From assembly GCA_037043015.1 (NCBI GenBank), contig CM073324.1, positions 28,498,097 through 28,562,096 on the forward strand: a DNA stretch of 64,000 nucleotides, written 5' to 3'. The translations under genes and the position numbers were made by a program. The first letter of the stretch is position 1. Every line of letters starts with the position of its first letter. Of this stretch, positions 36,101 to 49,045 are shown one piece after another. This DNA comes from Bryum argenteum. Lineage: Eukaryota > Streptophyta > Bryopsida > Bryales > Bryaceae. Under the pieces are notes generated by a model that was not told the origin of the DNA, did not search any database, and was given only the letters and a program-made list of their open reading frames with translations.

Positions 36101-36683
36101 GGTTCAGACACACTGGTAATTTTGATGCCAATTGTGAGAATATTGTTGCAATCAGTTGTAGTCTTTTTTTTTTTTTCTTTTTTTTCTTTTTTTTTCTTTT
36201 AAAAAAAAAAAGTTTTTAAAGAAGATATTGTAGTTGATATCAATATGAAACCTTGTTTAAGGCCCCCTTTACATTAAGTCTTGGGCAAGATGGAAGGTTG
36301 GTCGGATTCGGCTTCAATCCAGCCCCAAATTCTTTAGATTCTTCTCAATCCAACCTCAAGTAATATAAAGCCTTGGGGCCAGATTAAGGCCCAAATTTCC
36401 AATTATTTAAGCACTTCGGCCCCAAGTAATATAAAGCCTCAAAGCCAAATTTTGAGGCGAGATTTACAATTCATGTGCTCTTGGATTCTAACAGCTTGAT
36501 TAAGAATTACCAAAAAAATTCATCTCTTTCATCTTTTTCTTTTTTATATTTATTTATTTTTTTAATATAAAAATTCTCTATATAAAAAGAATGATTTGTA
36601 GAATTTTTTAAATTTCAAAAAATAAAAACGAGAAGGCCGCAATTTGAGTATGAAGAGGGGCATATAATTATTCATTTTTTTGC

Positions 36684-36711
36684 AAAAAAAAAAAAAAAAA
36701 AAAAAAAAAAA
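36684..36711. repeat. Poly(A) tract of 28 bases
   Basis: Homopolymer in AT-rich DNA just outside the candidate large element described under findings. Nothing else was recognised between 36110 and 36800 except AT-rich repeats with GCCCCAAGTAATATAAAGCC-type words near 36355 and 36430. Confidence 0.85.
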
Positions 36712-38096
36712 CGGGTGAAGGCCGCAAAGTCTGTATGAACATGGGCATAAATAAATAAATTTTAAAAAACTTTACTCAAAAAAAGGGAAAACAAAAACAA
36801 GCAAAAAGTTCTTGAAAACGCGCAATTAAGCAATTATGCACCCGGCTATTTAAAAGTGCACTTGGGTACTACGATGGCCATTTCTTGCAAAAATGGAATT
36901 TTTTATTTTTAAACTTGATTTTTTCTGGAAAAAAAGGTGTTTTGCAAAGAATGTTGCGTATTGTCAGAAGTGGTAATATAAAAAGACTTCTAATGGCATT
37001 GTGAACATATTTTTGGTATAAATCCATGTGAATAATACAAATATTTTTGTCCAAGGATATTTGGAATGCTTAGTATATGCTACAAATTGTGTAGATTATA
37101 GTTAATATATTTTTGGTGAGCAAAATGACGCGAGCACCAAACTGTTAATAAAAGTAGGCATCAAATTGTTCCAATGGACATTTAATAAAAATATACTTCA
37201 TATTGTACTTTGTATATATGTGGTAGAAAAGTATCTAAATATACATATTCTAAATGTATACCAAGTTATGTATATAACTGATAATACAACTAAATTCAAC
37301 CCATATGTCCATCGCAACAACACGTCTGAAAATAATCCTTGCGATCTTGTACTATCTAGTACGTATATACACTTAGAAACACCATGTGTACACAAAACAC
37401 ATGGACTACGTACTAATATCTAATGCGGCTTGCAACCGGTCATCGTCGATAGCTTGGGTTTGCATTGCGATATATTCTAATATGTGGGCCTTCGCAGATT
37501 GGATAATGCAAATGTTGCTTGAACCCGCACTCCAAAGACATTGCGGGTTTCTCCCCGACTATGACTGGACATGATTCTTTACGGTTCGTCCGCCCATGAA
37601 AAAATACATGCCTCTTTCTCTATCCAATCGTGATTCTCCCCAGATGGCTCCCACAATGAATGCAAACAGTTTGCATAACGTTGTAAAGAGGAACTCGGTC
37701 CGTCACCAACTCCCTCTCGAATGATTGGCCAATACCAACAAACTTTCATCTTGATTTTATTCCGGCCTTTTCCGTCTTCAATCACCTTCCCTAAATAAAA
37801 TGGAACACCCTCGTCTACTTCTGCACGATTAACACTGAGGGCTACAAATTGTCCAAAACGGATATCGGATTGAGGATCAAGGTGGGGAAAAGGATCGTCG
37901 AGACCTTTCGATACCGCTTTTCTTTCTTGGTTCCATCAAAGATGATCATTGCGAGCCGTTCTTGCGCCTCCACGACCGCTTGGTTAGGTGGCCTCTCTCT
38001 TCGATGACCAAAGTATCCTCTAGCCTCCGAGAATTTGGAAGCATCGCCACTATCCGGTCCACAATAGTAATCTCGTGGTTTGATTCATTTCGATCG

Positions 38097-39377
38097 TCAA
38101 TAACATCTATTGATGCATTTCTGATGAGGTGATGTCTCTAATACCTCTGAAGGCCAAAGCTGTGAAGAACTATGCTCGTTGCTACGATCTTTGCTTGGAA
38201 ATTTGGCTAGGTATAGTTTCAAATGTTCTGCCTCTCTTTTAGCTTCACAATTTTTTTCCGGATGTTGGAATCTTTGAATGCACCTTTCTTTGTATGCAAT
38301 AAAGTCATCCAATGCCTTCAACTCCCTTTCATCAGCTGCAAACACCTTTGCAAACGATGGTCGTTCTTCTTTATTTGGTAGCGATTGCAACGTCTTTGTC
38401 CCTAACTCAGGTCCCCATTTATCCTTGCTATAATGTTTGTGTTGTACTCGAACCTTACCGACCCCCTCTCGATTGTCCATATAGAATCGCATGTGGTGCG
38501 GAAAGGTTATGCCAACCAAAGAGTCCCCACCCGTCAGTAAGTGAGGGGTTATGAAGGACTTCCAATCCCACACATTTTCTAAGAGTCTGGCGCTAACAAA
38601 TGCCTCTGTTATGGATGTACCTTGTTCTATTAGACTAAGCATTTCCTTCAATGAGTCGATGTCCGACCTCTTCAACACATTAGATATACAACTAAAGCAT
38701 TGGTCGATATCTTTGTGTGTATGGCCCACTATAAGGAAAGAGAGCTCCACCTCTTGAAAAAAACCCAATCCCACCAATGAAACACATAGAGCAAACATGT
38801 AAATGTTTTTATTCTCTCGTGTGCAGTTATCCGCTTGGATACGTAATGTTGGAGGCAAAAAGCGTTTTCTCCTCTTCACATCTCCTATCACGTGCAACAA
38901 TGCTTTCACCACCTGGTTGCTATCGTATTTGTGGTGCGCGCACGAACCACACATCGCAAAGATAAACCAATCCCATGCACGGGGCTCCACACAAATGGAT
39001 CTTCACAAACCGATACTCGATGTTCTTCACGGTTTGACGATTCTCGGTACCATGGTAGTGTTTTGATCCACGCCATCAACGATGATGCACATGTATAACT
39101 CCCGGTGATATAGCACGACCTCTTAAATATCCAATAATCCCTCCGTTCCTCCATCCGAATACGCAGATGCATCATAAACAACTCTTTTATTTTGATCCGA
39201 AAGATCCGCATTCGTGGTTCCCTCCACGGCACATTTATACTCCCAAAGAGTGATAACACTTTGAAAACCTCGATAATGGAGGCACGCGGACATGAGGATA
39301 CCCGACGCGCCACATCCTCCGAACGAGCTAATTGAAATGGTTTCTCCGTTACAATCTCTCTTCACCTCCTCGTTCAC
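38097..39377 (-). pseudogene. DUF7869-like transposon protein, broken
   Basis: The minus strand carries an uninterrupted 297-codon stretch (38097-38990) preceded by further family-like sequence in other frames up to about 39377. Family signatures in order are CIIVDGVDQ (upstream frame), VKIHLCGAP (shifted frame), LRIQADNCTRENKN, SLVGLGFFQEVELSFLIVG and HTHKDIDQCFS. In the large eukaryotic family I know as DUF7869, often carried by repetitive elements, the equivalents are LQxDNxxRENKN and GHTHEDIDQ. At least one frameshift and several stops separate the upstream part, so this is a dead copy. Acidic residues in the two motifs could be catalytic if the family is DDE-like, which is inference. Sequence 37400-38096 may continue it in broken frames. 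Confidence 0.7.
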
Positions 39378-39379
39378 GT

Positions 39380-41679
39380 AATGAATATATCGACTTCCGA
39401 GTATTCATGGGCGAGGAGAATAAGAGGCACCACTTCGTTGTCATCCTTACGAAGAATTGAACGATGAGGTTGAGGACAACCAACCTTCGTCCCACAAATG
39501 ATTTAAATGAGACCTCCGCCGCCGACATTCTAGTGCTCTCCCGGGCGGGTTTGAAAGGTCATTACTATGAATCGCCGCCACTCTTCCATATATTAAACAC
39601 TCCTTCTTGATTGTTTAAACCGTCTTTGTGAATATCCAACGCCCAGAAGCATAACAAGCATTACAAACTTGTTTGCCATCTAACTTTGTGACAAATTTAT
39701 CTCGTTGGAAACTTTCCGTCCGTGTATAAAAAAAAAAGATTTGTCTCATCCAAGTACTTCAATTGCATAAGTAGAAGCCCACGCATTATAACACATGTCC
39801 AATAGATACCGTTCTTGAATGTCTCTCAAACAATTTTGTTTTGCATCCTCCTCGCCCTATTGCCCTTTCAGACGCTTAGAAGAGATACCTTCGTAGATAT
39901 ATACCTTCAGTAGAAGATGTCTACGAAATCTCGCTTCTTCTATTTTGCATAGAATATGGACGCCGGGCCGCTCGACATTGAATAAGCCCATCTACATGGG
40001 CAAATCTCGGATGTTGGAAAGAGTACTTTGAGAAAATGGAGAGTTCTCATCTACGGGTTTTTGAAGCTATCATCTTTGCGCCGAGACCTATCGGTGGATC
40101 AGGTGTGTTGAAGTTGTCATGGAAATCAAATTCTTGTGGCAACCTCCGCATGCGGTGGCGTTTGAGACCCATTCAATACGTCCTCGTCATTTTGAATGGT
40201 GGGTTCCATGGCTATCGCGACGTAGATAAGACTTGTGCCAACGGATGATCAATCCAACACACATTCCAAGACGCCGCCCACAATCTCTCCGGTCAATGCA
40301 ATGCATCGTCTACCCTAGTGATGCGTCTCGCCACCCGGACGGGAATAACTTCGATCCATGCGATTGCGCGCCAGATTTCAAATGTATACTCCTAGTTGCC
40401 AAGCCGACAACTTCTCTTCTTTTCGATAACAATTCAAATGTCCTTCCCAATTGAGATGAAATGCGCGAGTAATACCATCTCCAGTCCGCCTTGCGTGAGA
40501 TGCTCAGTATTAATCGCGCTCCCATGAACCGTTTGGATTAATGACATCGCTTCGTATTGGGTGTTTTGATGTACTAAAGGGATTTGGAAAATTGGGGCCC
40601 ATTGTCGTTGTTGAACTAATAGGAACCTATACATTGCAAACATGTGAAAATATATGTGTAAAAGAATAGAAATATCATTCATTCAAACGAACATATGTTC
40701 AAGGACATAAATTTTGCTTCCAAACATGATTGTTAATGTTGGTTACTAAGTTCAGTAATGATATTGTATATAATTGTTAAGATTGTTTAAAGTTGCTAAA
40801 TTACTTAGGATTATCTTGTGTACTTTATTTATATATAAATTAACGGTTTATCTACCTCTACAGACATGTGTTGGATAAAATAATACGATGCTAAGTTTTG
40901 ATTACATGGAAATAACAATAATCATGTTTGATACCTTGTCCAAGACTATGTTACACCTTAGGAATTGGATTGTTTGCGTTTCATAATACATTGCTAAAAA
41001 TTGTTGATTGAAATAAAAAAAGACAATGACAACATGAAATGGCGTCAAATTACTTTGTACCTATGGCAATTTCCATTATAAATCCTACATCATGCTTTGA
41101 GCGTGCATAAAATCACAAAGATGGTGGTATTGTTTAGGATAAAGGAATAATTATTGCAATGACAATGATTATAGAAAGTTACAACTTACTTATAGGTTCA
41201 ATTAAATTTGCAAAAAAAAAAAAAATATTTGCAATATTCATTGTATGATCTATTATCATAGCGATGGATAGAATTATCATGTGTTCTTGTATGAATGCAA
41301 AATATTATTGTTTGGAAAATATGGTAATTTCAAAATTTAACTTTAACTTCTACTACATTTTAAAAATGAAAGTTTAATAAAACTTGCAACCAATGATTCA
41401 ATTGCACTCAAGTAAGAACAAAGTTTTATAGAAGAACAAAAAATATTAAATCAAATTGTAACTAAATTATTCCCACCTCAATGAGTTAGCTTTATAGGGC
41501 TTAGAACCAAGTGGTGTTCACACCACATGTCCATTCTTAGACATGCTCTTCAATAGATGTAAAATATATAGACCTAGAAACATACAACAAATAAACCAGA
41601 ATTTAGCAATGCAAACACTTGTGCGTTAGAGATTATTCAACTAGTAACTTACATTTTGAGTCATCTTGGAATTTGAAAG

Positions 41680-41717
<38 letters not shown>

Positions 41718-43340
41718 TTTCAGTCAATTTTAAGAATTAAAAAAATGATTCACAACACACAACAAAATTTCAAGAATTTAGTGAAACAATAACTTGTAGA
41801 TTACATTAGCCTTTTACTAAAATCATTAAATTGTTTTCATAATTATAGAAAGTTTTTAAAAAAACTTAACATACAACAAAATTGCTATAATACAACAATA
41901 AAAATACCTTTGATTAGACATCCATCAACTAAAAAGTGACATAATTTTTATTTTATTTTTTAAAAGAAAAAAAAGAAAAAGAAAAAAAGGAGGTGGTAGA
42001 GGTGTTCGCCCGGACACCCCCTGGCCCTTGCCTTGCTGGCGGGCTGACCTGCGCGCCTCGGCGACAAGCGCCGCGCTAAGGCGTGCCGTATTTGTGGTCT
42101 TTGTTGCAGCCATGCAGCCGCCACCAAAGCCACCAAAATCCCAATCTTAAAACCTTAAACCCTAAAAAAATTTAAGAATCTTTAAAAAATAGAAATAATA
42201 AAAAAATTATCAGAGATTGCAAGGGGTGTGCGCGCGCACACCCCTTGAAACAATCAACCAAGTGAACTCCAATAAACATCCCATTTACTATATTAAAGCC
42301 ATTTCAAACGTCTGATACCCGCCCATATTGATACCCGTCATACATTATAGTTACTTGCTTAAGAACAAGAAAAATGAAAACATTTAGCAACACATGATAG
42401 TAAAAATATTAATGTAGATATTGTAGAACTAACATCTTTCACATACAGTCGTTTGAAACTAAAGAATATTACCTTCTTTTACGATTCCAAATTTCTAAAA
42501 TTGTCTTCACTGTAAAAAGAGCATTTAACCCCAGTCAAACGTGTTCACACATTTTGGTCAAGGGAGAGAAAAAAAACACTATTTCCTACATAAAACCTAT
42601 AGATCTTCATTTTAATTTTTTTTTTTTTTTTCTAGCGAAAAATTTATGTGATAAATAAATTCTTATCAATCATTTTGGATTTTCATTCTAAAACATGTTG
42701 AGTTCACAAAAGAATACAATGTGGCTTAAAAGTTTGTCAAATAATTTCAATCTCGATCCTTTGCATATTTGTTTTGAATATGCTACACACCTTTTCCATG
42801 TCTAGAAATTGGTTTTAAGGTAACCAACATGATCATGCCAATCATGATTTTAAAGAAGTTAGACCTTGTATAGTGAATTTTTTTTAAGCCAAGTGAAATT
42901 AAAGTGTGCTAGACCACTCAATACAATTAAGCAAATGAATTATTCTTATGATTTCAAATGCTATAATATTTTAATCCTTCCGATAAATAGTAGCCTAAAA
43001 AATTTGGTGGCTTTATATCAATGTTTATTTTAAGATTCTAGGATTAGAAGTCTTAAATTTCACTCTAAAACTAGATTTTGAAGCCACTTTTTGATAGTGA
43101 CAGATTTGAAGTGTTTCTTGAAGAATAATGGCCTAGGCTTTTCGGGGCTAAAGAGTCGTCAACCATAAAACATCTTCCACATGGAGTCATATTAGAATCA
43201 AAACAAACAAAATGGCCTATATTAGTCTATATTCACATGAACCATGTGGTCGGATGGTGAATTTTGGTATAAGTTATCAATATTTTATTGAATAGAAATC
43301 AAAACAATTGTCAAATAGACTCTAAATTACACCATATTAA
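39380..43340. other. Repeat-like DNA without a recognised gene
   Basis: From 39380 to about 40600 composition stays mixed and coding-like, with no frame over 85 codons, and is probably more of the dead element. From 40600 to 43340 it is strongly AT-rich, with an A run at 41681-41713 and an isolated GC-rich island at 41985-42140. No protein family was recognised. Confidence 0.5.
42220..42247. repeat. 28-bp perfect palindrome
   Basis: The sequence reads the same on both strands over 28 bases with no spacer: the left half is CAAGGGGTGTGCGC and the right half GCGCACACCCCTTG. The centre is an alternating purine-pyrimidine GTGTGCGCGCGCACAC. It is a GC island in AT-rich DNA. A related imperfect palindrome, GGTGTTCGCCCGGACACC, lies at about 42001-42018. 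Confidence 0.95.
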
Positions 43341-43361
43341 CCATTATGATATTGCGTTCCA

Positions 43362-46300
43362 ATGATGATCGAGGTTGCCATGCGCCGCAACGCGTCGGAA
43401 CCAACCGCAAAATCGACAAAAGCATGGGAGAAGCGGATGGTGGATTGTAGAAGAGGACCCTCAAAGTCTTATTTGTGGATGACGCACCAACCTTTTAAAA
43501 TAAGGGACCAGACGTCGGCGTTAGCAAGCGTTTTGGCGAGATTCAAGCAATTACTACCCGCCCATCGTCCGGCATGATATATGTGATGTGTGTCCAGATC
43601 TTTGATGAAGCAATGCGGAAGACCTCTCCGTCGAGGCGACTTCTTCTTTGCATCCATTCCAGAATCCTTGCTTGCAAGTTAAGGTCCGTGAAATTTCTCA
43701 ATACCTTGCAGAAATTTTGGGTGAATATCATTTCTTGCGAAGACGTGACAAATGGCGGCGCGGGAGCATATGTCACATTGTCTAGGGTTATCACGGGAGG
43801 AGGATGGCACGAGCAATGGTTCTTTTGGATGCCCATATTAAGACTGAAGCATTACTAGAGGCGGATCCAACACACATGCAACATTACAAGGTCCACCAAT
43901 TTGAACTAGAAGAGACGGATCCAATTCATCGTAGTTATGTTATTGGAGGTGAGTTGGATTACCGGCCCACTTCAAGAGATTGCGCAATCTGTCTTCGTGC
44001 GCGTCCAATCAGATCGCGACTCTCGAGAAAGCGCTGTAGGAAGTGTTCTCTATCCGGAAGAGGACGTCCTTCAAAGCGGCCACGACGTGAGAGAGAGCGA
44101 CATAGCATCTCCGGTTCGGGTGGACGATCGTCGAATGTGGCTACAAGTGGTGCGAGGTCAAGCGGACGAGGATCGAGGCGCGTGGTAGGGGTAGTGGGTC
44201 TACAACCATGAGGTTTCCATTTCGGCGATGGAACATCGCTTTATGCACCGAGTTCTTGGCTGAATGTATCGGCGGTGGAGGACGAGTTTGAGGAAATATC
44301 GCACTGGGACGAAGAGGATTGAGTCGGAACCGAGGATGGCATTGGAGGCCTCAACGTCAAGTAAGTTCCTAGCACCGATACCTCATCAAGCGTAAAGTGC
44401 GAAAAGATCGCTATGGGGGGACATTGTATTCGAGGTGAAGATCGACAAGATTATCCAAGTGGAGAGTCCTTTTGACAAACCATCGGGTCTCTGCAAAGAG
44501 AGTTAGAGAGGTTTATGACTTTATGAGACATCCGGAGAACAAGACTTGTGTGAAGCAAGTTGGTTCTTCGTCCGATCAAGACACATTGTGGATGTCACTC
44601 GACGAGCGATGGTGTGGTTCGGCGAGAAGAGGTGGCATTCCCCCGAAAAGAGCTCAACGAGAGTTCCAACGCATATTGGATACACACGGATTAGCGTCTA
44701 TTCACGGTACAACACATTCTCGATTGTTTTGCTTCGAGGAGAGGATCATTTGGGAGCAGGTGGATGGACAACACATAGTTGCAACTGCAATTTTGCGAAG
44801 GAAGAGGTTGCCCAACACAAACTCTCACGCCGAGTTTATTAACATCTTTGAAATGCGGGGCAAAAGATTTGTCGTATACGATGATCATGCATTGTACCTA
44901 ACGAAGTCCGCGCGGTCAACAAGAAGGAATGAAATAGGACAAAATATTCCACCGGGGATGAGGACTTGAGAAAGCTACGCGAGATTTGGGAGTTGTATGG
45001 GAAGCGCGATAGCTTGGTTCGTCGTGGGACGATGAGCGGGGCTAAAACTACGGTGTGTGCGGCTAATGCGGTCTGAAGAACCTTGTTGAGGGCAACAAAG
45101 GTATAACAATCAAGAGGTTGGCGAAGCGGATCGTGACTTGACCATTCATGCGTGGAATCCCACGGCGCGAGTGTTCTGAAGCTATCCTTCAAGTGTGCGA
45201 GGACTATGAAGATGGCCATCTCTTTTATAGTAAGGAAGAGGAGAAGAAGTGGAAGGCGTTTGCAGACAAAGAACAACCTAGATCCTCTTGTGGATGTACG
45301 GGGCGTCGGAAGCGAATGACCATGCGTTGGTTGAGGCCGCTGAATGTGGTTCCACGATCCGCTTATCTACGGCTAGTCAAGTCTTGTCTGCTAAGCCGGT
45401 GGGGAGGACGACCCGCGGGCGCCGACAATCATATTACTTTCACGCCATCGAGGATGCGCGCAGGGATCCCCGTACTATTGCGAGTGCGATTGACCGGATC
45501 ACGAGACAAGAAGCGGTCGCTAATATCACTCGTTGGTTAATGGTGTCCAACAAAGAGTCTTCACCTAATTCCATGGAAGAGTTCTTCCACATATCTCTGT
45601 CGGAAGTATTTTAGGAGACAAGGAGCAAATTGATGCATTTGCGAGGACTTGGCAAAGACACAAAAGCGCGCATGGGCTAAACCTACACGAGAGAAGGTGC
45701 CCAAGTTGGCACACATAAGTGAACTTATTCCCACCTCCATGAGTTCACTATCGGGACATTCAACAAGAACACATGGAGAAGTGGAAGCATCGCGAGATGA
45801 GGTGGTGCCGCTCACCGTCGCATGGAAGTGGGTGTTCTGAGTTCGAAGGCCAACTCGCACAAAGTCACGGATCATCTTATGGTTCGAGCAGGAAGGATTA
45901 TTTTCATCGTGATGTCAAAGACACAATCGCATCTTATGAATAGTTGATTGTCGGCGTGGTGGGGAAAAGCGTGGAGACGGTCCCAGGAAGAAGAAGCGAT
46001 TCACCAAAGTTATTGCACAATTGTCGGCGTGGATGACGGGCGTTGAGCGATGGAACAGTATTCTCTTTATTACCGCGGCCGTGTTCTTAATGCCGAGTTG
46101 TTCGCGAAGCTCAAACTTCCCGGGGTGGCACTCAACGACATGGATGTTGGGCATTTGGCGCAAACTCGGTTGATCAAGTATGCCTCAACTTTCTGGCGGG
46201 GTGGTCGATTCTGATGAGCGGTGGAACCATTTGGAGGTGTTGTTGTTTATATGCAACACTCTGTTGATACTTCCCCAACAGAATTATGTTTAGGGACCGT

Positions 46301-47101
46301 CCACCGCCACTTGTATTTCGCGATCGATGGGTGAGACACATCAACCGTCGAAGGTGATAGACTCGGCGATCGCCATCCAGCTCTCGGCATTGGTGGATGC
46401 GTATTTGCCAATTGGTTGGGGTTTGGCTGCGTATAACATTACAACGGCCATTCCGACAATCCTTCCATGGAGGTTTCCATGGATCGGAGATAATTGTCAT
46501 TGACGATAGCCTAGAAAGGCTAAACTTCTTGTATGCAAAGTTGTTTGTCAACTTCCAAAAACAACTTCGGATCCCCCGAGATGACGGGTGCAAGGAAGAC
46601 TAGCGTTGGCATTTCCGGAAAAAGAAAGATCCAATGAACATAGGTTTGAGAGGAAGGCGGTAGTAGCGAGGACGAGCTTGGAGATGAAGCGGATACTTCT
46701 ATTCCAAAGACCATACACATTGGCAAACGTACGACCGGTAGCGTGCGAAGTATGCATACGATGATGTACCTCGCCCGATCATAACTCATGTGACGACGGA
46801 CTTCATTCGTCTGTGGAACCTAATGGCTTTGAGGAAGGATCGAGAGATACCGGAGGTGGTTCTAGATACTCCAATTCAAACGAGACCAATGGTGCCATCC
46901 ATTCCACAATCTACAAAATCAGCGGATACCATAGCTTTCAACGAGGCATTTGCACCAATGATGACATTTAGAGACGGCTTCTACTATAACACCGATGGCA
47001 TAAGGTACACTCGCCACGGTGAGGAAAGCGATTCACGCACGTCTGAGTCTGCGTCCATCGATCTTCAAGATTCTATTGATCCCCAGTGTCATTTGGCGTG
47101 A
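43362..47101 (+). pseudogene. Decayed coding region, family not recognised
   Basis: A mixed-composition block between AT-rich flanks. Plus-strand frames of 71 to 165 codons follow one another with shifts, the longest being 44472-44969. Others are 43804-44211, 45148-45540, 45288-45614 and 46790-47101. A start-less stretch at about 46056-46214 reads GRVLNAELFAKLKLPG and NDMDVGHLAQTRLIKYAS. These pieces look like a former protein rather than noise, but I cannot assign a family. Minus-strand frames such as 43543-43836 are also open, so strand is not certain everywhere. It may be the second gene of the element that carries the DUF7869-like pseudogene. Confidence 0.4.
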
Positions 47102-47782
47102 GTGGATCGTATAATACATGAGGCCTATGAAAGCGATCTGCAGGTAGGACAATGGAAGAGGATGACTAGAGCATCAAAGATTTATAAGTATCAAGTCAAT
47201 ATGATGTTTAGGTGGCATGTTAGGTTTGATTGATATGTTTGAGTAAAGTATGAGATGTTTGGTTAATATAGTATTATGCATGTTATATTATAGTATTTAC
47301 TATCAGTTTCCAAAGTACGTTTATGAATTTTATGTATGGATTTTCATATAATATAGAGCGAGATGCTACATATTTTCTCGTTGAATAGCACATGTTGGCC
47401 TTTTATCTATTATAAAGTATGTTTGTTGTATAAATGCCAAAAATAGTATATAAATGTCATATAGCAATGTACAACGTAGAAGTTCATAATCAAAATTGCA
47501 TTGAATCTAAAAAAAACACTATAGGTAGTTCAAGGACAAAATTGAATCTTTGAAATTCTTTAAATTTCAATTTTTGCACTCCAAGACGTGACGTTGTCCT
47601 TCATATTGATCCATTGGGATTTGTATTCCAAAATTTTTTATGGTACACAAAATAATAAAATAGATGTTGGCAATATTTGAATATAATAATTTGGTAGTAT
47701 TTACAAAGCAATAAAACATGATTTAGCAACAAATTTGTTATTAAAAAAAATACTATTTCTCATTAGTTTAAGTTTAGTGCCT

Positions 47783-47784
<2 letters not shown>

Positions 47785-47829
<45 letters not shown>
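47785..47829. repeat. Poly(T) tract of 45 bases
   Basis: Uninterrupted T run. The preceding 47102-47784 is AT-rich and holds no gene. Confidence 0.9.
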
Positions 47830-47830
<1 letters not shown>

Positions 47831-48157
47831 TGTGGAATTTTTGTTGTTTTTTTTCATTTTGGAGGAAAATGTTGTTGTTTTGACATGCCATTGAGTGCAC
47901 TTGGCAAAGTGCATAATTGCTTAATTGCGTGTTTGAAGTTATTGACGGTTGAGATTTGGATGACCCAATGATGGAGCACCATCCGGCCCTAGATGGGGAA
48001 TTAGGTCACCAAAAACCTCGTCCCAATTGCTCCCTTGGGGTTGGATGGTTTGGCGCCAAAATCATGCCACTTAAGGCGACACGTAGGATGAGTTGTGCTT
48101 TCGGCCGGCCCCGAATGTAAAGCCCTTGGGCTGGATTTGAGAGAATTGGAGATCTTA

Positions 48158-48672
48158 GGGTCCCTTTACACCATGGACCATGGAGATTGACCATGGCCTT
48201 CTAAAATTTGTGATTGGAGAGTAAAGTGCTCTTGGTCCCATCTGGCTTTACGCTAGCATGAAAAAAGGAGAAGGACCACTAACTTTCAGGTCCCAAAGTA
48301 TGCTAAATTTTGCACAGTGGATAATGTTTTCATGGTCTCCTTGATTATAGTTGAGTCGAGGCAAATACCTCGACTCAACTACAATCAAGGAGACCATGAG
48401 GCTCCAAAATCATTGATTGGCTAGTGTTCAATTATTTAAATAGAGAGGAGGAAAAAGGGGAGGGGAAGAGGGAGAATGATGAGGATTTATATTAGAATAT
48501 TGAGCTTAAAGTTCTCATGGTCCAAATCCACTTTACACTACAAGAGTGACCAAGCCACTCAAAAATCCATATTTGATTTATCATGGTCACGGCTCTTGAC
48601 CAAGAGCCATGACCATGAAAATGATTTTATTTTTTTTGGTCATGGCTCTTGGTCCATAGTGTAAAGGGACCC
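48158..48672. mobile_element. PIF/Harbinger-type MITE, 515 bp
   Basis: The terminal inverted repeats are GGGTCCCTTTACACCATGG at the left and, in reverse complement at the right, GGGTCCCTTTACACTATGG. Further inverted similarity continues inside (CCATGG or GGACCAAGAGCCATGACC). The element is flanked by TTA on both sides (48155-48157 and 48673-48675). A TTA target duplication with ends beginning GGG is the hallmark of Tourist/PIF-Harbinger MITEs. There is no transposase, so movement would need an autonomous element elsewhere. It carries two internal hairpins. Confidence 0.85.
48331..48398. repeat. Long hairpin inside the MITE
   Basis: Arms 48331-48361 and 48368-48398 are 31 bases each with one mismatch, around a 6-base loop (CAAATA). 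Arm sequence includes CATGGTCTCCTTGATTATAG. A transcript would fold into a near-perfect stem. A second, shorter palindrome (GTCACGGCTCTTGACCAAGAGCCATGAC) is at about 48586-48613. Confidence 0.95.
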
Positions 48673-49045
48673 TTATTGATTGAAATTGACAAACTTTGGG
48701 CCGGCTCTCCATCCGGCCCTAAATTTGGTCTTGTAGGAGCACCTCCTACAGAACATGACAGTTTGGACCTTTCACTTCTCTACCGTGTGCTTTCTGGTGA
48801 GCTGCTCTTGTGAGCAGGATATGCAACGTCGGAGGGGGTTTGACAACTGCTGAAACCTTTCATTACGAAATACCAGGGTGTGGTGTTGCTGACCCTGTCT
48901 GCATCGGTGGAATTGCTCAAGCCGGGGGAGGACGCTGTGGCCACTTCTTCGGAGTTTAATATTTGTCTCTGTATCTCATTGCACTGAGTTCCGGCGGAAT
49001 CAAGTCATGTGTACCGTCCTTCGGGTTGATGGCCTCTTTCGTTAA

